Source: CAZGUH01 sp964529005 (GTDB lineage: Bacteria; Actinomycetota; Acidimicrobiia; Acidimicrobiales; Ilumatobacteraceae). From it: DNA of 27,343 bases. The stretch's first letter is position 1. Every line of letters begins with the position of its first letter. Below, piece after piece: positions 1-7,361 of the stretch. The notes under the pieces were generated by a model, which had not been told where the DNA came from, did not search any database, and saw only the letters and a program-made list of their open reading frames with translations. The translations under genes and the position numbers were made by a program. The stretch spans positions 1 to 27,343 of the forward strand of contig CAZGUH010000048.1 of the NCBI GenBank assembly GCA_964529005.1, given 5' to 3'.

Positions 1-25
1 TGCCCACCAAAAGGTGGACCTGACA
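1..25. mobile_element. possible IS21-like element terminus
   Basis: The first 25 bases contain a 5-bp inverted repeat, CCACC-AAAA-GGTGG (4-17), and finish with CCTGACA. Read on the minus strand they begin TGTCAGGTCCACC, so the outer end is TG. From memory, IS21-family elements in Actinobacteria have repeated terminal sequences of this style. No transposase is visible, because the element would lie to the left of the window. This is a weak call resting on one short sequence. Confidence 0.3.
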
Positions 26-51
26 CCTCAACCCGCGGACAGGAAGGCCTA

Positions 52-67
52 GAGCCGTCTTCGGCTC
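52..67 (-). terminator. short hairpin after the monooxygenase stop codon
   Basis: GAGCCG-TCTT-CGGCTC forms a perfect 6-bp stem with a 4-base loop. It starts 6 bases beyond the stop codon of the minus-strand monooxygenase. No clear T-run follows it on the minus strand, so it would be a weak or factor-assisted terminator. Confidence 0.35.
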
Positions 68-73
68 GGGCTC

Positions 74-1873
74 CTACGCCTGCGGGCGAGGCACGTTGCG
101 CAGTTCGGCCACGATCTGCAGCGCGAGGTAGCGCGAGTAGGGGCGGCAATCGTTCAATGCCCCGCCCATCAGCCAGAGTCCCTGCTGGGCCGTGCGCTGC
201 CACATGTTGCGCATCGCGTAGTTCTCGTCGAATCCCCACACGGCGCCGAGTCGCTCGGCGACCTCGTCGCCGAGCAAGCGGCGGATCGCCGATTGCTCGT
301 TTTCGTAGCCCGTCGCGAGCACGATCAGGTCGGTGCCGAGAACGTCGCCCTCCTTGCTCAACGCTCCGTCGGCGGTAAAGCCGACGATGTCGGTCGTCTG
401 CACGAGCCCGATTTTCCTGTCCGCGATCAGCTCTGCGCATCCGACGTCGATGTAGTAGCCGCCGCCCCGCCTGAGGTACTTCATGTAGAAGCCCGTGAAA
501 TCGTGCTCGAACTCTGTCTCGAATCCGGCGGCCTTGAGTCGGGAGAGCAGGTCCTCGTCGAGCTTGCACGTCTTCCTTGTCAACCACTGCATGCTCTCGA
601 CGAGAATCGGATAGGGAACCGACGCCATGATCAGGTCGATGTCCTCGACCGAACGAATCTCCTCCGTGTAGAGCGCGTACACGAGCGCCGCGCTCGGCTC
701 GACACTCACGACCGCGGTCGGTCCGCGCTGGACCATCGTGACGCTCTCGGCGCCGCTGACGTAGAGGTCCTGGGCGATGTCGTGGGCGCTGTTCCCCGTG
801 CCGAACACGAGCGCCCGCTTGCCACGATATGCGCCTCCCGTCGAGTATTCGCTGGAGTGAATGACTTCGCCGGCGAAGTTCTCGATGCCGGGAAGGTGCG
901 GCACGTTGGGCACGCCGCTCACGCTCCCGACAGCGATGACGATGTGAGGCACATCGAACTGCCGCTTCTCGTTGCCGCAGGTGACATCGATCAACCATCG
1001 CCCTCGACTCGGGTCGAAGCGGCCCGCAGTCACCTCGGCATTGGTCAACACGCTGAGGTCGAGGAGGTTCGCGTAGGTCTCGAGCCAGTCGGCGAGGCGG
1101 TCCTTCGGCAAGAACGTCGGCCACGTCTCCGGGAACGGAAGATACGGCAGGTGATTCGCGCGGAGATCGTTGTGAAGCGTGAGAGCGTCGTAACGCTTGC
1201 GCCAGTTGTCGCCGATGCGCGTGTTCTTCTCCAGGATCAAGTAGTCGACACCCATCTGGCCCAAGCGTGCCGCGAGCGTCAGGCCCGCTTGACCACCTCC
1301 GATGATCAGCACTTGCGGGTCGTTCGGCAGCCGTTCGGAGTCATCCCGCGGCGCCGCGTGCGTCGGACGTCTCCGGCCAGCGCATTCCTCGGCGCCGTTG
1401 AGCTCCTGGAGGGTCGTGAGCATGATCCAGGCTCGTGGGTCAGACCAGCGGCCGTCGGTTGGGACGAGACGGACGAATGCGGTGCCGCGTCCGACCTTCG
1501 TGTCGAAGTCGAAGAACCCCTCGATGACATCTCGGGCGCCTCGTCGAGTGAGCTTCGGCGCTGAGCGGTCGGGAGACAGCCTGATGTTGCGCGGCGCAAC
1601 GTCGTCTTGCGTCTCCTGCCACCGCGTCTCGATGTTGTCGCGGCCCTGGAACGTTCGGAATGACCAAGTGAAGGAGAGGATGTCCTTCCAGTAGCCATCG
1701 GGCACGAAAAGAGCTGCGACGGCTCGCCCGTCGCGGCCTTCAGCGGCTGCCTTGAACTCCGAAATCCACGCGTCCATCACGTTGGACGCCAACGCTGCGG
1801 GGGTCTGCCGTGCCTGCTCGCCATTTGGCCGCGAGGCCGCGATTGGCCGAGCGGCGGCACCGAGGTCGCTCAT
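74..1873 (-). CDS. flavin-containing monooxygenase with N-terminal NTF2-like domain
   Basis: This is an FAD- and NAD(P)H-dependent monooxygenase of the FMO/YUCCA type, about 599 residues. In numbering from 1873, residues about 30-160 look like a SnoaL/NTF2-like domain. A Rossmann motif GGGQAG follows near residue 192, then the FMO fingerprint F-A-G-E-V-I-H-S-S-E-Y near 334 and a second dinucleotide motif G-T-G-N-S near 357. The fingerprint ends in Tyr, as in FMOs; Baeyer-Villiger enzymes have Trp. The reading frame stays open to an ATG at 1915, but that ATG lies inside an inverted repeat and has no ribosome binding site. The ATG at 1873 fits a leaderless transcript from a TTGACA -35 at 1904-1909. 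The gene is divergent from an acyl-CoA synthetase and probably belongs to the same pathway. Substrate unknown. Confidence 0.9.
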   Translation of the reverse strand: MSDLGAAARPIAASRPNGEQARQTPAALASNVMDAWISEFKAAAEGRDGRAVAALFVPDGYWKDILSFTWSFRTFQGRDNIETRWQETQDDVAPRNIRLSPDRSAPKLTRRGARDVIEGFFDFDTKVGRGTAFVRLVPTDGRWSDPRAWIMLTTLQELNGAEECAGRRRPTHAAPRDDSERLPNDPQVLIIGGGQAGLTLAARLGQMGVDYLILEKNTRIGDNWRKRYDALTLHNDLRANHLPYLPFPETWPTFLPKDRLADWLETYANLLDLSVLTNAEVTAGRFDPSRGRWLIDVTCGNEKRQFDVPHIVIAVGSVSGVPNVPHLPGIENFAGEVIHSSEYSTGGAYRGKRALVFGTGNSAHDIAQDLYVSGAESVTMVQRGPTAVVSVEPSAALVYALYTEEIRSVEDIDLIMASVPYPILVESMQWLTRKTCKLDEDLLSRLKAAGFETEFEHDFTGFYMKYLRRGGGYYIDVGCAELIADRKIGLVQTTDIVGFTADGALSKEGDVLGTDLIVLATGYENEQSAIRRLLGDEVAERLGAVWGFDENYAMRNMWQRTAQQGLWLMGGALNDCRPYSRYLALQIVAELRNVPRPQA

Positions 1874-1879
1874 GCGACC

Positions 1880-1909
1880 AGTGAAGCACCGCACGAGATG
1901 ATCTGTCAA
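1880..1909 (-). promoter_or_regulatory. predicted promoter of the monooxygenase gene
   Basis: On the minus strand a perfect TTGACA (1909-1904) is followed after 18 bases by TTCACT (1885-1880), a weak -10. Transcription would begin close to the ATG at 1873, giving a leaderless mRNA. The -35 box overlaps the inverted repeat at 1906-1921, the arrangement expected for repression. Confidence 0.45.
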
Positions 1910-1921
1910 CAACATCGTTGA
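1906..1921. promoter_or_regulatory. operator-like inverted repeat TCAAC-N6-GTTGA, copy 1
   Basis: TCAAC-AACATC-GTTGA is a perfect 5-bp dyad with a 6-base spacer. It overlaps the -35 box of the minus-strand monooxygenase and the upstream ATG at 1915. It has the same arms and total length as the repeat at 2087-2102, which suggests one dimeric repressor for both arms of the divergent cluster. The regulator is not encoded in the window. Confidence 0.6.
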
Positions 1922-2058
1922 TTACCGCGCGGTCTTCGCGAGGTGCGACCTTCGCAGGGTTTGCGGCGCGCGGTGAGGTCGTCTGGTATCGGTGCCTGCG
2001 CGCCTCATCTGGTCGTGACCGTTGACGGGGCGACTCCGCCCGTCGCACTTCCGGACGG

Positions 2059-2087
2059 TTGACCAGGACGCACCGATGTGACATACT
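2059..2087 (+). promoter_or_regulatory. predicted promoter of the acyl-CoA synthetase operon
   Basis: TTGACC (2059-2064), a 17-base spacer and CATACT (2082-2087) match the sigma-70 pattern at 5 of 6 and 4 of 6 positions. The predicted start of transcription, about 2094, falls inside the inverted repeat at 2087-2102. That leaves an untranslated leader of about 170 bases. Confidence 0.5.
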
Positions 2088-2102
2088 CAACACATCTGTT
2101 GA
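2087..2102. promoter_or_regulatory. operator-like inverted repeat TCAAC-N6-GTTGA, copy 2
   Basis: TCAACACATCTGTTGA is a perfect 6-bp dyad around CATC. It begins on the last base of the predicted -10 box and spans the predicted transcription start, a classic repressor position. Its outer ten bases are identical to those of copy 1 at 1906-1921. Confidence 0.65.
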
Positions 2103-2265
2103 TATTGCAGGCATGTGAGTCCCGATCGATGCAATGGCACCGGTCGTGTCGCCACGGCATACGATCGCCTGGACGCGCACACCTTCGCCTTCATCGAGCG
2201 GAGGGCGAGGTTCGGGGGGTTGCACTGCGCCGCAGTCGGTGCGTGCCGCGGAAAGGGGGGTCGTG

Positions 2266-3927
2266 ATGGAGTGGATCTCGAAAGCCGTCGACGAGGCGAA
2301 GAGCCGTTGGCAACACATGTGGCCGAACACCACGCTCGACTCGGCACTGAGACGGGCGGCGTCGACAACGCCCGACAAGCCGGCTCTCATCGACATCGCG
2401 CAGAAGCGCACGTTGACATACGCCCAGCTCGATCAGGCGGCCGAGACGGTCCGTCGATCGCTCCTGCGAAGCGGGATCTCGCCGGGCGAGGTGGTTTCGG
2501 CGCAACTCCCGAACCTTTGGCAATTCGTCCCGCTCTCCTGCGGAGTCACGCGGTTGGGCGCCGTGATCAACCCGATGCTTCCCGACTATCGGGAGAACGA
2601 GCTCCGATACAACCTCGCAGCTGCGAACACGCGGGTCGTCGTCGTGCCGAGCAAGCATCGCGGCTACGACCACGTGAAGCTGGTCGACACCATCTGGCCC
2701 GACCTGCCGAACATCGAGCAGGTCTACGTGGTGAACCCCGACGGCGACCTCGACAGCCGCTTCCATCCGTTCGATCGCCTGCTCGAGGGCTCGCCGGATG
2801 CGTCGTCAGCCGACGCGTCGGAGTCCGAGGTCGTCGACCCGAACTCCGCCTCCATCTATCTGTTCACGTCCGGCTCGGAATCGCGCCCGAAGCTCGTCGT
2901 CCATACGCACAACACAGCCGACTACGGGCTCGTGTCGGCCGCTGACCTCTGGGGTCTATCGTCCGATGACGTCATCCTGCTGGCTGCCCCTGTGGGGCAC
3001 GGGGCGGGCCTGGAGTGGTGTCTGCGGCTGGGCTTGTACCTCGGGAGCACGATCGTGATCGTCGACCGCTGGCAGCCCGAGCAGGTCCTCGCCGTCGTGC
3101 GGGAGCACGGCTGCACGTTCACCTACGCACCGACGCGGTTCTTGCAGGATCTCATCGCGGTGGCCAAGGCGTCGGATGAGCCTGTCTCGCTGCGCACGTT
3201 CGCGTCTGGCGGCGCGCCGATTCCGCGAACGCTCGTCGACGAGGCCGAGCGATACCTCTCATGCCGCGTCCTCGCGTCGTACGGGCAGACCGAGACGTTC
3301 CTCTGCACGACCACCAGTCTCGACGACCCGCCGGAGAAGATCGCGTCAACGGATGGCAAGGCGTGGCCGGGCGCTGAGGTGATGATCGTCGACGACAACG
3401 GCGCCGAAGTGCCGCGAGGAACCGTCGGTGAGTGCATCACGCGGGGTCCGGGTGTTTCGCTTGGGTACCTCAACGACCGAGCCGCGACCGAGCGGAACTT
3501 CCGCGCCGAAGGCTGGCTCTACACGGGCGACCTGTGCGTGATGGACGACGAGGGATACATCCGCGTCGTTGGCCGGTCGAAGGAGATCATCATCAGGAAC
3601 GGCCTCAACATCAGCCCGGTCGAGGTCGAGGAGCAGCTGCTGCGGATGTCCACGATCCGGGAGGCTGCGGTCGTCGGCGTCGAGAACCCAGACGTGGGGG
3701 AGCGGATCTGCGCGTTGGTCGTTGCGGAGGATCCGGATCGGCCGCCGACACTGGGTGACATCATCGCCCACTTCGAGCAAACAGGGGTCGCCAAGTACAA
3801 GACGCCCGAAGCGGTCGTGCTGCTTGACGAGATCCCGCGGTCCGCCGTCGGAAAGACACAGCGGAACCTCCTTCGGGCGGCGGTGGCGGCGGGTGAGCTG
3901 GTCTGCACCGAAAAGTCGTGGAAGTAG
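2266..3927 (+). CDS. AMP-forming acyl-CoA synthetase
   Basis: This 553-residue enzyme of the ANL superfamily would activate a carboxylic acid to its CoA thioester through an acyl-adenylate. Visible motifs, numbered from 2266, are the phosphate loop T-S-G-S-E-S-R-P-K from residue 201 (commonly TSGTTGxPK), Y-G-Q-T-E-T at 339-344, Y-T-G-D at 419-422, the hinge and core motif G-R-S-K-E-I-I-I-R-N-G near 445, and the catalytic C-terminal lysine in G-K-T-Q-R at 530. The length is normal for the family. The start at 2266 has a strong purine run (GGAAAGGGGGG, 2250-2260) five bases upstream; a GTG at 2263 is the only close rival. The gene opens a three-gene operon. Its relatives include cyclohexanecarboxylate- and long-chain-acid ligases, and the substrate cannot be read from sequence. 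Confidence 0.93.
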   Translation: MEWISKAVDEAKSRWQHMWPNTTLDSALRRAASTTPDKPALIDIAQKRTLTYAQLDQAAETVRRSLLRSGISPGEVVSAQLPNLWQFVPLSCGVTRLGAVINPMLPDYRENELRYNLAAANTRVVVVPSKHRGYDHVKLVDTIWPDLPNIEQVYVVNPDGDLDSRFHPFDRLLEGSPDASSADASESEVVDPNSASIYLFTSGSESRPKLVVHTHNTADYGLVSAADLWGLSSDDVILLAAPVGHGAGLEWCLRLGLYLGSTIVIVDRWQPEQVLAVVREHGCTFTYAPTRFLQDLIAVAKASDEPVSLRTFASGGAPIPRTLVDEAERYLSCRVLASYGQTETFLCTTTSLDDPPEKIASTDGKAWPGAEVMIVDDNGAEVPRGTVGECITRGPGVSLGYLNDRAATERNFRAEGWLYTGDLCVMDDEGYIRVVGRSKEIIIRNGLNISPVEVEEQLLRMSTIREAAVVGVENPDVGERICALVVAEDPDRPPTLGDIIAHFEQTGVAKYKTPEAVVLLDEIPRSAVGKTQRNLLRAAVAAGELVCTEKSWK

Positions 3928-3944
3928 CGTCGAGCGTCAGCGAC

Positions 3945-3951
3945 AGGAGGG
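3945..3951 (+). promoter_or_regulatory. ribosome binding site pointing to a CTG start
   Basis: AGGAGGG is the only strong Shine-Dalgarno sequence ahead of the amidohydrolase gene. It sits 6 bases before an in-frame CTG at 3958 but 36 bases before the first conventional start, GTG at 3988, which has no ribosome binding site of its own. Confidence 0.55.
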
Positions 3952-3957
3952 ATTCAA

Positions 3958-5733
3958 CTGTCCAGATACGGATGGCACGACAGCGCCGTGTGCGCCGAGC
4001 ACACGCTCCTGACACCGGAGCAGCTCAGCAAGTGCGCTCGGGCGGACGAGGCGCGGCACGCGTACGGTGGCCCGGTTCCGACGCGGAACATCTCCAACGG
4101 CGAATACCTGCCGAAGCCCCAGAGCGCCCTCCAGCAGCGTGTGGAGAAGCGGATGACCGAGCTGATCGACCGTTCGGCCGTACGGCTGGGCGTGGAGTCC
4201 GGGCAGTTCCGTGCTTCCGACGGTGGCATCGTGGCTGGGCTCGTCGCGATGAACGACGTGTACGGGCGATTCTTTGACGTCTCCCCTGAAGCTCTGGTCG
4301 ATGAGGCGGAGCGTGCCGAGACGGGGATCCCCAAGGACACGTGGATCGTCGACGACCAGTTGCATTTCGTGCGCGGCAAGCTCTCCAACCCGCTCCTGCG
4401 GGCCGGGGCGCAAGGGACCTCGGCGCGGGGGTCTGGGTGGGATTCGAACCCGTTCAACCCAGAGGGTCTGCCCGACGAACTCGGCCGGCCCTGGGCGACG
4501 TGGAACCCTGCGCTGGAAGGGCTGCCGATCGAGCCCGAGTGCTTCCACTTGGTGCAATTCATCAAGGACGTGTTCCTCGACAGCCAGGTGACGGTGGGCT
4601 TGATCAGCAACGTGACGGGCTTCGTCGACCTCCAGCCGGGGGACAACCCGACCGCTCAGCCGTCGGTGGCCGCGGCACGCGATGGTGAGATCCTCACCGC
4701 CGAGCAGACTGCGGCCGCGCGGGACTTCATCAACGATCTCGCCGGCTCACGTCGCTGCCTCGCGCACGGGTTGCTGTACACCGGCGTCGGCAATCTCGAC
4801 TACATCGAGTATCAGATCGAGCATCACCGTCCAGATTCCTGGAAGGGCTACACGATGACGAACGCGGCGAAGGTTGATCATGACCCGCGGAGTCTCATGC
4901 GTCGATGGCGAATGGATGACGAAGACGTCGCCTATCCGACATATGAATTGATCGCGCGTGAGCACGCTCGTCTCCGTGATATCGCGCCGGGTTTGAACAA
5001 CATCTGCGTGCACAAGGGCCTCGTGCCGCGCGACACGCCGGACGAACCCGAGATGGGCCATCCAGGCGACGTCGCCAAGGCATGTCGTGACTGGCCGCAG
5101 TTGAACTTCATCATCTACCACGCCTGCATGAAAGATCGGATGTTCGACCACGACGCATATCAGGTGATTCAGGGAGCCGAGAAGGGAGATTCAGCCGCGC
5201 TGCTGAACGGCGTTCCGAACCTCGCCTGGACCACGGAGCTCGCGCAGTCCACGGCCGAGCTTCCCAATGCCTACGCGGAGCTCGGCACGACGTTCGGGTC
5301 GGCGGTCGTGACGTTCCCCTCCGTCGCGGCGCATCTGCTCGGGCAGCTGTTGATGTACATGGGCGAGGACCGAATCGTCTTCGGATCCGACTCGGTGTGG
5401 TACGGCTCGCCGCAGTGGCAGCTCGAAGCGTTCTGGCGCTTCCGCATCCCTGACGACATTCGAGAGCGTTGGGGCTATCCAGAGCTGACCGAGCGGGCCA
5501 AGCGCAAGATCCTCGGCCTCAACTCGGTTCGCTTGTACGGCCTTGAGGGCACGCCCGATGCTCACACCGCCGTGCCATCCGACTTCGAGGCGAAGATCTC
5601 TCCAGACCTCGCCGATCTGATGGAATTGTCTCCGCAGTCGAAGGATCGGCTCGCGAAGATCAGAAGCTCATATCGGGACAACGGCCCACAACGGACGACG
5701 ATGCCGCAGGGCTGGATTCGCACCAAGATCTGA
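3958..5733 (+). CDS. amidohydrolase-2 family metal-dependent hydrolase or decarboxylase
   Basis: This is a TIM-barrel protein of the amidohydrolase-2 (COG2159) type, about 591 residues. Numbered from CTG 3958, likely metal and active-site residues are His352 (C-V-H-K-G), His388 (Y-H-A-C-M) and Asp478 (G-S-D-S-V-W). The usual N-terminal HxH appears reduced to D-D-Q-L-H-F around 132-137. Members of the family hydrolyse C-N or C-C bonds or decarboxylate aromatic acids. The protein is longer than a typical 300-400-residue member because of an extended N-terminal half. The start is uncertain: the only good ribosome binding site favours CTG 3958, while the conventional alternative is GTG 3988 (581 residues). 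It lies 30 bases after the synthetase and 61 bases before the aldolase-like gene, so cotranscription is likely. Substrate unknown. Confidence 0.85.
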   Translation: MSRYGWHDSAVCAEHTLLTPEQLSKCARADEARHAYGGPVPTRNISNGEYLPKPQSALQQRVEKRMTELIDRSAVRLGVESGQFRASDGGIVAGLVAMNDVYGRFFDVSPEALVDEAERAETGIPKDTWIVDDQLHFVRGKLSNPLLRAGAQGTSARGSGWDSNPFNPEGLPDELGRPWATWNPALEGLPIEPECFHLVQFIKDVFLDSQVTVGLISNVTGFVDLQPGDNPTAQPSVAAARDGEILTAEQTAAARDFINDLAGSRRCLAHGLLYTGVGNLDYIEYQIEHHRPDSWKGYTMTNAAKVDHDPRSLMRRWRMDDEDVAYPTYELIAREHARLRDIAPGLNNICVHKGLVPRDTPDEPEMGHPGDVAKACRDWPQLNFIIYHACMKDRMFDHDAYQVIQGAEKGDSAALLNGVPNLAWTTELAQSTAELPNAYAELGTTFGSAVVTFPSVAAHLLGQLLMYMGEDRIVFGSDSVWYGSPQWQLEAFWRFRIPDDIRERWGYPELTERAKRKILGLNSVRLYGLEGTPDAHTAVPSDFEAKISPDLADLMELSPQSKDRLAKIRSSYRDNGPQRTTMPQGWIRTKI

Positions 5734-5794
5734 ATGTTCAGCACTCACGATCGAACCTGCATCCGAGTTCACTCCAGAGAGAATCGAGGCGCTT

Positions 5795-7054
5795 GTGATT
5801 GAGTCGGAAGGCCGGGAGAGATCGAATCTCAGCCCGCACAATCGGCCGATACGGCGGCCGAACGGCGAACGTGCACGGATCTCGTTGCGTGAGATCACCC
5901 TGCGTCAACTCGTCCATTGCGAGGGTGAGCTCACCCCCCTCGAGAAGCAGTATTGGCTCAAGTGCCTCGACGACGCCGGCGTTCAGCGCACGGCGCTGCG
6001 CGAGGCAGACCCCGACGCGGCCGACATCATCCGCCGCGCTCGAGACAGCGGTCTCGCCATCAAGATCGAGCTGATGGGCCAGGTGTACACCGAGGCGAGC
6101 TGGAGGCGGGCGATTCGGACGGCGACGGAGGCCGGCGGCCCGTGCGTGTACTTCACCGCGCGCACCGCCGACTGGGCGCTCGAGGGCATGGGGGCCACGC
6201 GGCAGCAGATGCTCGACTACATCGTCCAGACGATCACGGCGTCGAAGGACGCTGGTCTCGAGGTGTCGATCGCGCTCGCGTACGCCGCGCAGGCAGATCT
6301 CGACTACCTCGCCGAGGTTGCGAAGACCTGCGAGGCTGCTGGCGTCGACATGCTCCACGTGTCCGATTCCGAGGGTGGGGCGAGCCCAGTGGCGATGTAC
6401 TCGCTCGTGCACAGCATCAAGCAGGTGGTCGGCACGCCGATGGAGGTCCACTGTCACAACGACTGCGGACTGGCGGTCGCCAACACGATCGCGTCGGTCG
6501 AAGCCGGCGCCGAGGCGGCCGACGTGTGCGTCAACGGAGCGGATCCCCATCGTGGGGGACTCACCAACCTGGCGGAGCTCGTGGTGGCGCTCGAACTGCT
6601 GTACGACGTGGACACCGGGATCAAGCTGTCCTCCCTCACTGGGCTGTCGAGAATCCACGAGACGCTTCTCGGCTGGCCGACACCGCCGAACATGCCGATC
6701 GTCGGGCCGCAGTTCTTCAGCCGCCGGCTGTCCTTGGGCAAGCACGTTCATCCGCTCCTCGAGCGCGATGGCGTCCGTGACGGCTTCTTCGATCCCTTCT
6801 ATGCCGAGCCGGGCCACGATCAGGTCTTCGCGCCCGAAACGGTCGGCAACCGAGAGGTCCTGCTGCTGGGCAAGTACTCCGGGCCGAACGAGGTGGCCGA
6901 GAGATTCGGCGCCCTGGGCATCGAAGTGGAGGACGACCAGCTCGAGGCGGTCGCGGCCATGGTCCGTGACCGCGGCGCGTCGTTCAAGCGCACCGTGACC
7001 GACGAGGAGCTGGTGCACTTCCTTGAGGTCGTTCGAACGTTTTCGGGGTCGTAA
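5795..7054 (+). CDS. HMG-CoA-lyase-like / DRE-TIM aldolase family protein
   Basis: This 419-residue TIM-barrel protein belongs to the HMGL-like family (HMG-CoA lyase, isopropylmalate and homocitrate synthases, 4-hydroxy-2-oxovalerate aldolase). The metal-binding H-C-H-N-D motif is at residues 219-223, followed by G-L-A-V-A-N and A-S-V-E-A-G-A, which are standard for the family. The first-strand motif, usually T-L-R-D-G with Asp as metal ligand, reads T-L-R-Q-L here (Arg37, Gln38), so the key Asp appears replaced. The equivalent of the family's G-E-R-x-G-N loop is D-P-H-R-G-G. GTG 5795 has a weak GAGG upstream. The same frame upstream back to 5735 reads like coding sequence but offers no usual start codon. 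It is the last gene of the cluster and could cleave or form a C-C bond on the activated acid. Confidence 0.85.
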   Translation: MIESEGRERSNLSPHNRPIRRPNGERARISLREITLRQLVHCEGELTPLEKQYWLKCLDDAGVQRTALREADPDAADIIRRARDSGLAIKIELMGQVYTEASWRRAIRTATEAGGPCVYFTARTADWALEGMGATRQQMLDYIVQTITASKDAGLEVSIALAYAAQADLDYLAEVAKTCEAAGVDMLHVSDSEGGASPVAMYSLVHSIKQVVGTPMEVHCHNDCGLAVANTIASVEAGAEAADVCVNGADPHRGGLTNLAELVVALELLYDVDTGIKLSSLTGLSRIHETLLGWPTPPNMPIVGPQFFSRRLSLGKHVHPLLERDGVRDGFFDPFYAEPGHDQVFAPETVGNREVLLLGKYSGPNEVAERFGALGIEVEDDQLEAVAAMVRDRGASFKRTVTDEELVHFLEVVRTFSGS

Positions 7055-7181
7055 GCCGGTTCCTCGACACAGCCGACCGATGATGGCAAGCGGCCCGGCC
7101 ATGCGCGGCCCCGGCGACGCCGACCCCGAGTCTCAGGCGCCTACCGCGGCCCGTCGCCGGCTCGAATGAAACATCTCGAAG

Positions 7182-7253
<72 letters not shown>

Positions 7254-7348
7254 GAAGGCGGCCGAAATCCTACAGGCGAACGGGCGGCGGGCGCCTGTTT
7301 CGGAGGCCCTCGGGAGGCGTAGCGTTGCCGGCACAACCGAGCGGGCAC

Positions 7349-7353
7349 GGAGG
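7349..7353 (+). promoter_or_regulatory. ribosome binding site fixing the 5'-nucleotidase start
   Basis: GGAGG lies 8 bases before ATG 7362. The in-frame GTG at 7353 begins on the last base of this site, so ATG 7362 is the true start. Confidence 0.75.
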
Positions 7354-7361
7354 TGACAGCC

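Larger units (their letters stand above)
1916..2265. other. 350-base divergent intergenic region
   Basis: This space separates the monooxygenase from the acyl-CoA synthetase. It holds both divergent promoters and most of the two TCAAC-N6-GTTGA repeats. Two GTTGAC half-site-like words lie at about 2020-2032 and 2058-2063. The plus-strand frame is open from an ATG at 2134, but its first 44 residues are low-complexity and nothing in them looks like synthetase. I see no other gene here. Confidence 0.6.

Noticed and set aside
293..1564. Plus-strand open frame of 423 codons opposite the monooxygenase
   Set aside because: Composition is typical of an antisense shadow, and the minus strand carries clear FAD and NADPH motifs.
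74..1915. Baeyer-Villiger monooxygenase identity for the flavoprotein
   Set aside because: The fingerprint ends in Tyr (F-A-G-E-V-I-H-S-S-E-Y), as in FMO/YUCCA enzymes, and lacks the Trp of the Baeyer-Villiger motif.
2134..2265. Upstream extension of the acyl-CoA synthetase from ATG 2134
   Set aside because: The 44 added residues are low-complexity with no family similarity, while ATG 2266 has a strong ribosome binding site.
4437..4462. T-arm-like GGGATTCGAACCCG inside the amidohydrolase gene, suggestive of a tRNA or attachment-site fragment
   Set aside because: It encodes in-frame W-D-S-N-P-F-N-P within an otherwise normal protein, with no matching acceptor or anticodon arm. It does not repeat the 3' end of the nearby tRNA-Gly beyond the universal T-loop.
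5734..5802. Short frame from ATG 5734 immediately after the amidohydrolase stop
   Set aside because: It ends after 22 codons, has no ribosome binding site and is out of frame with the aldolase-like gene.
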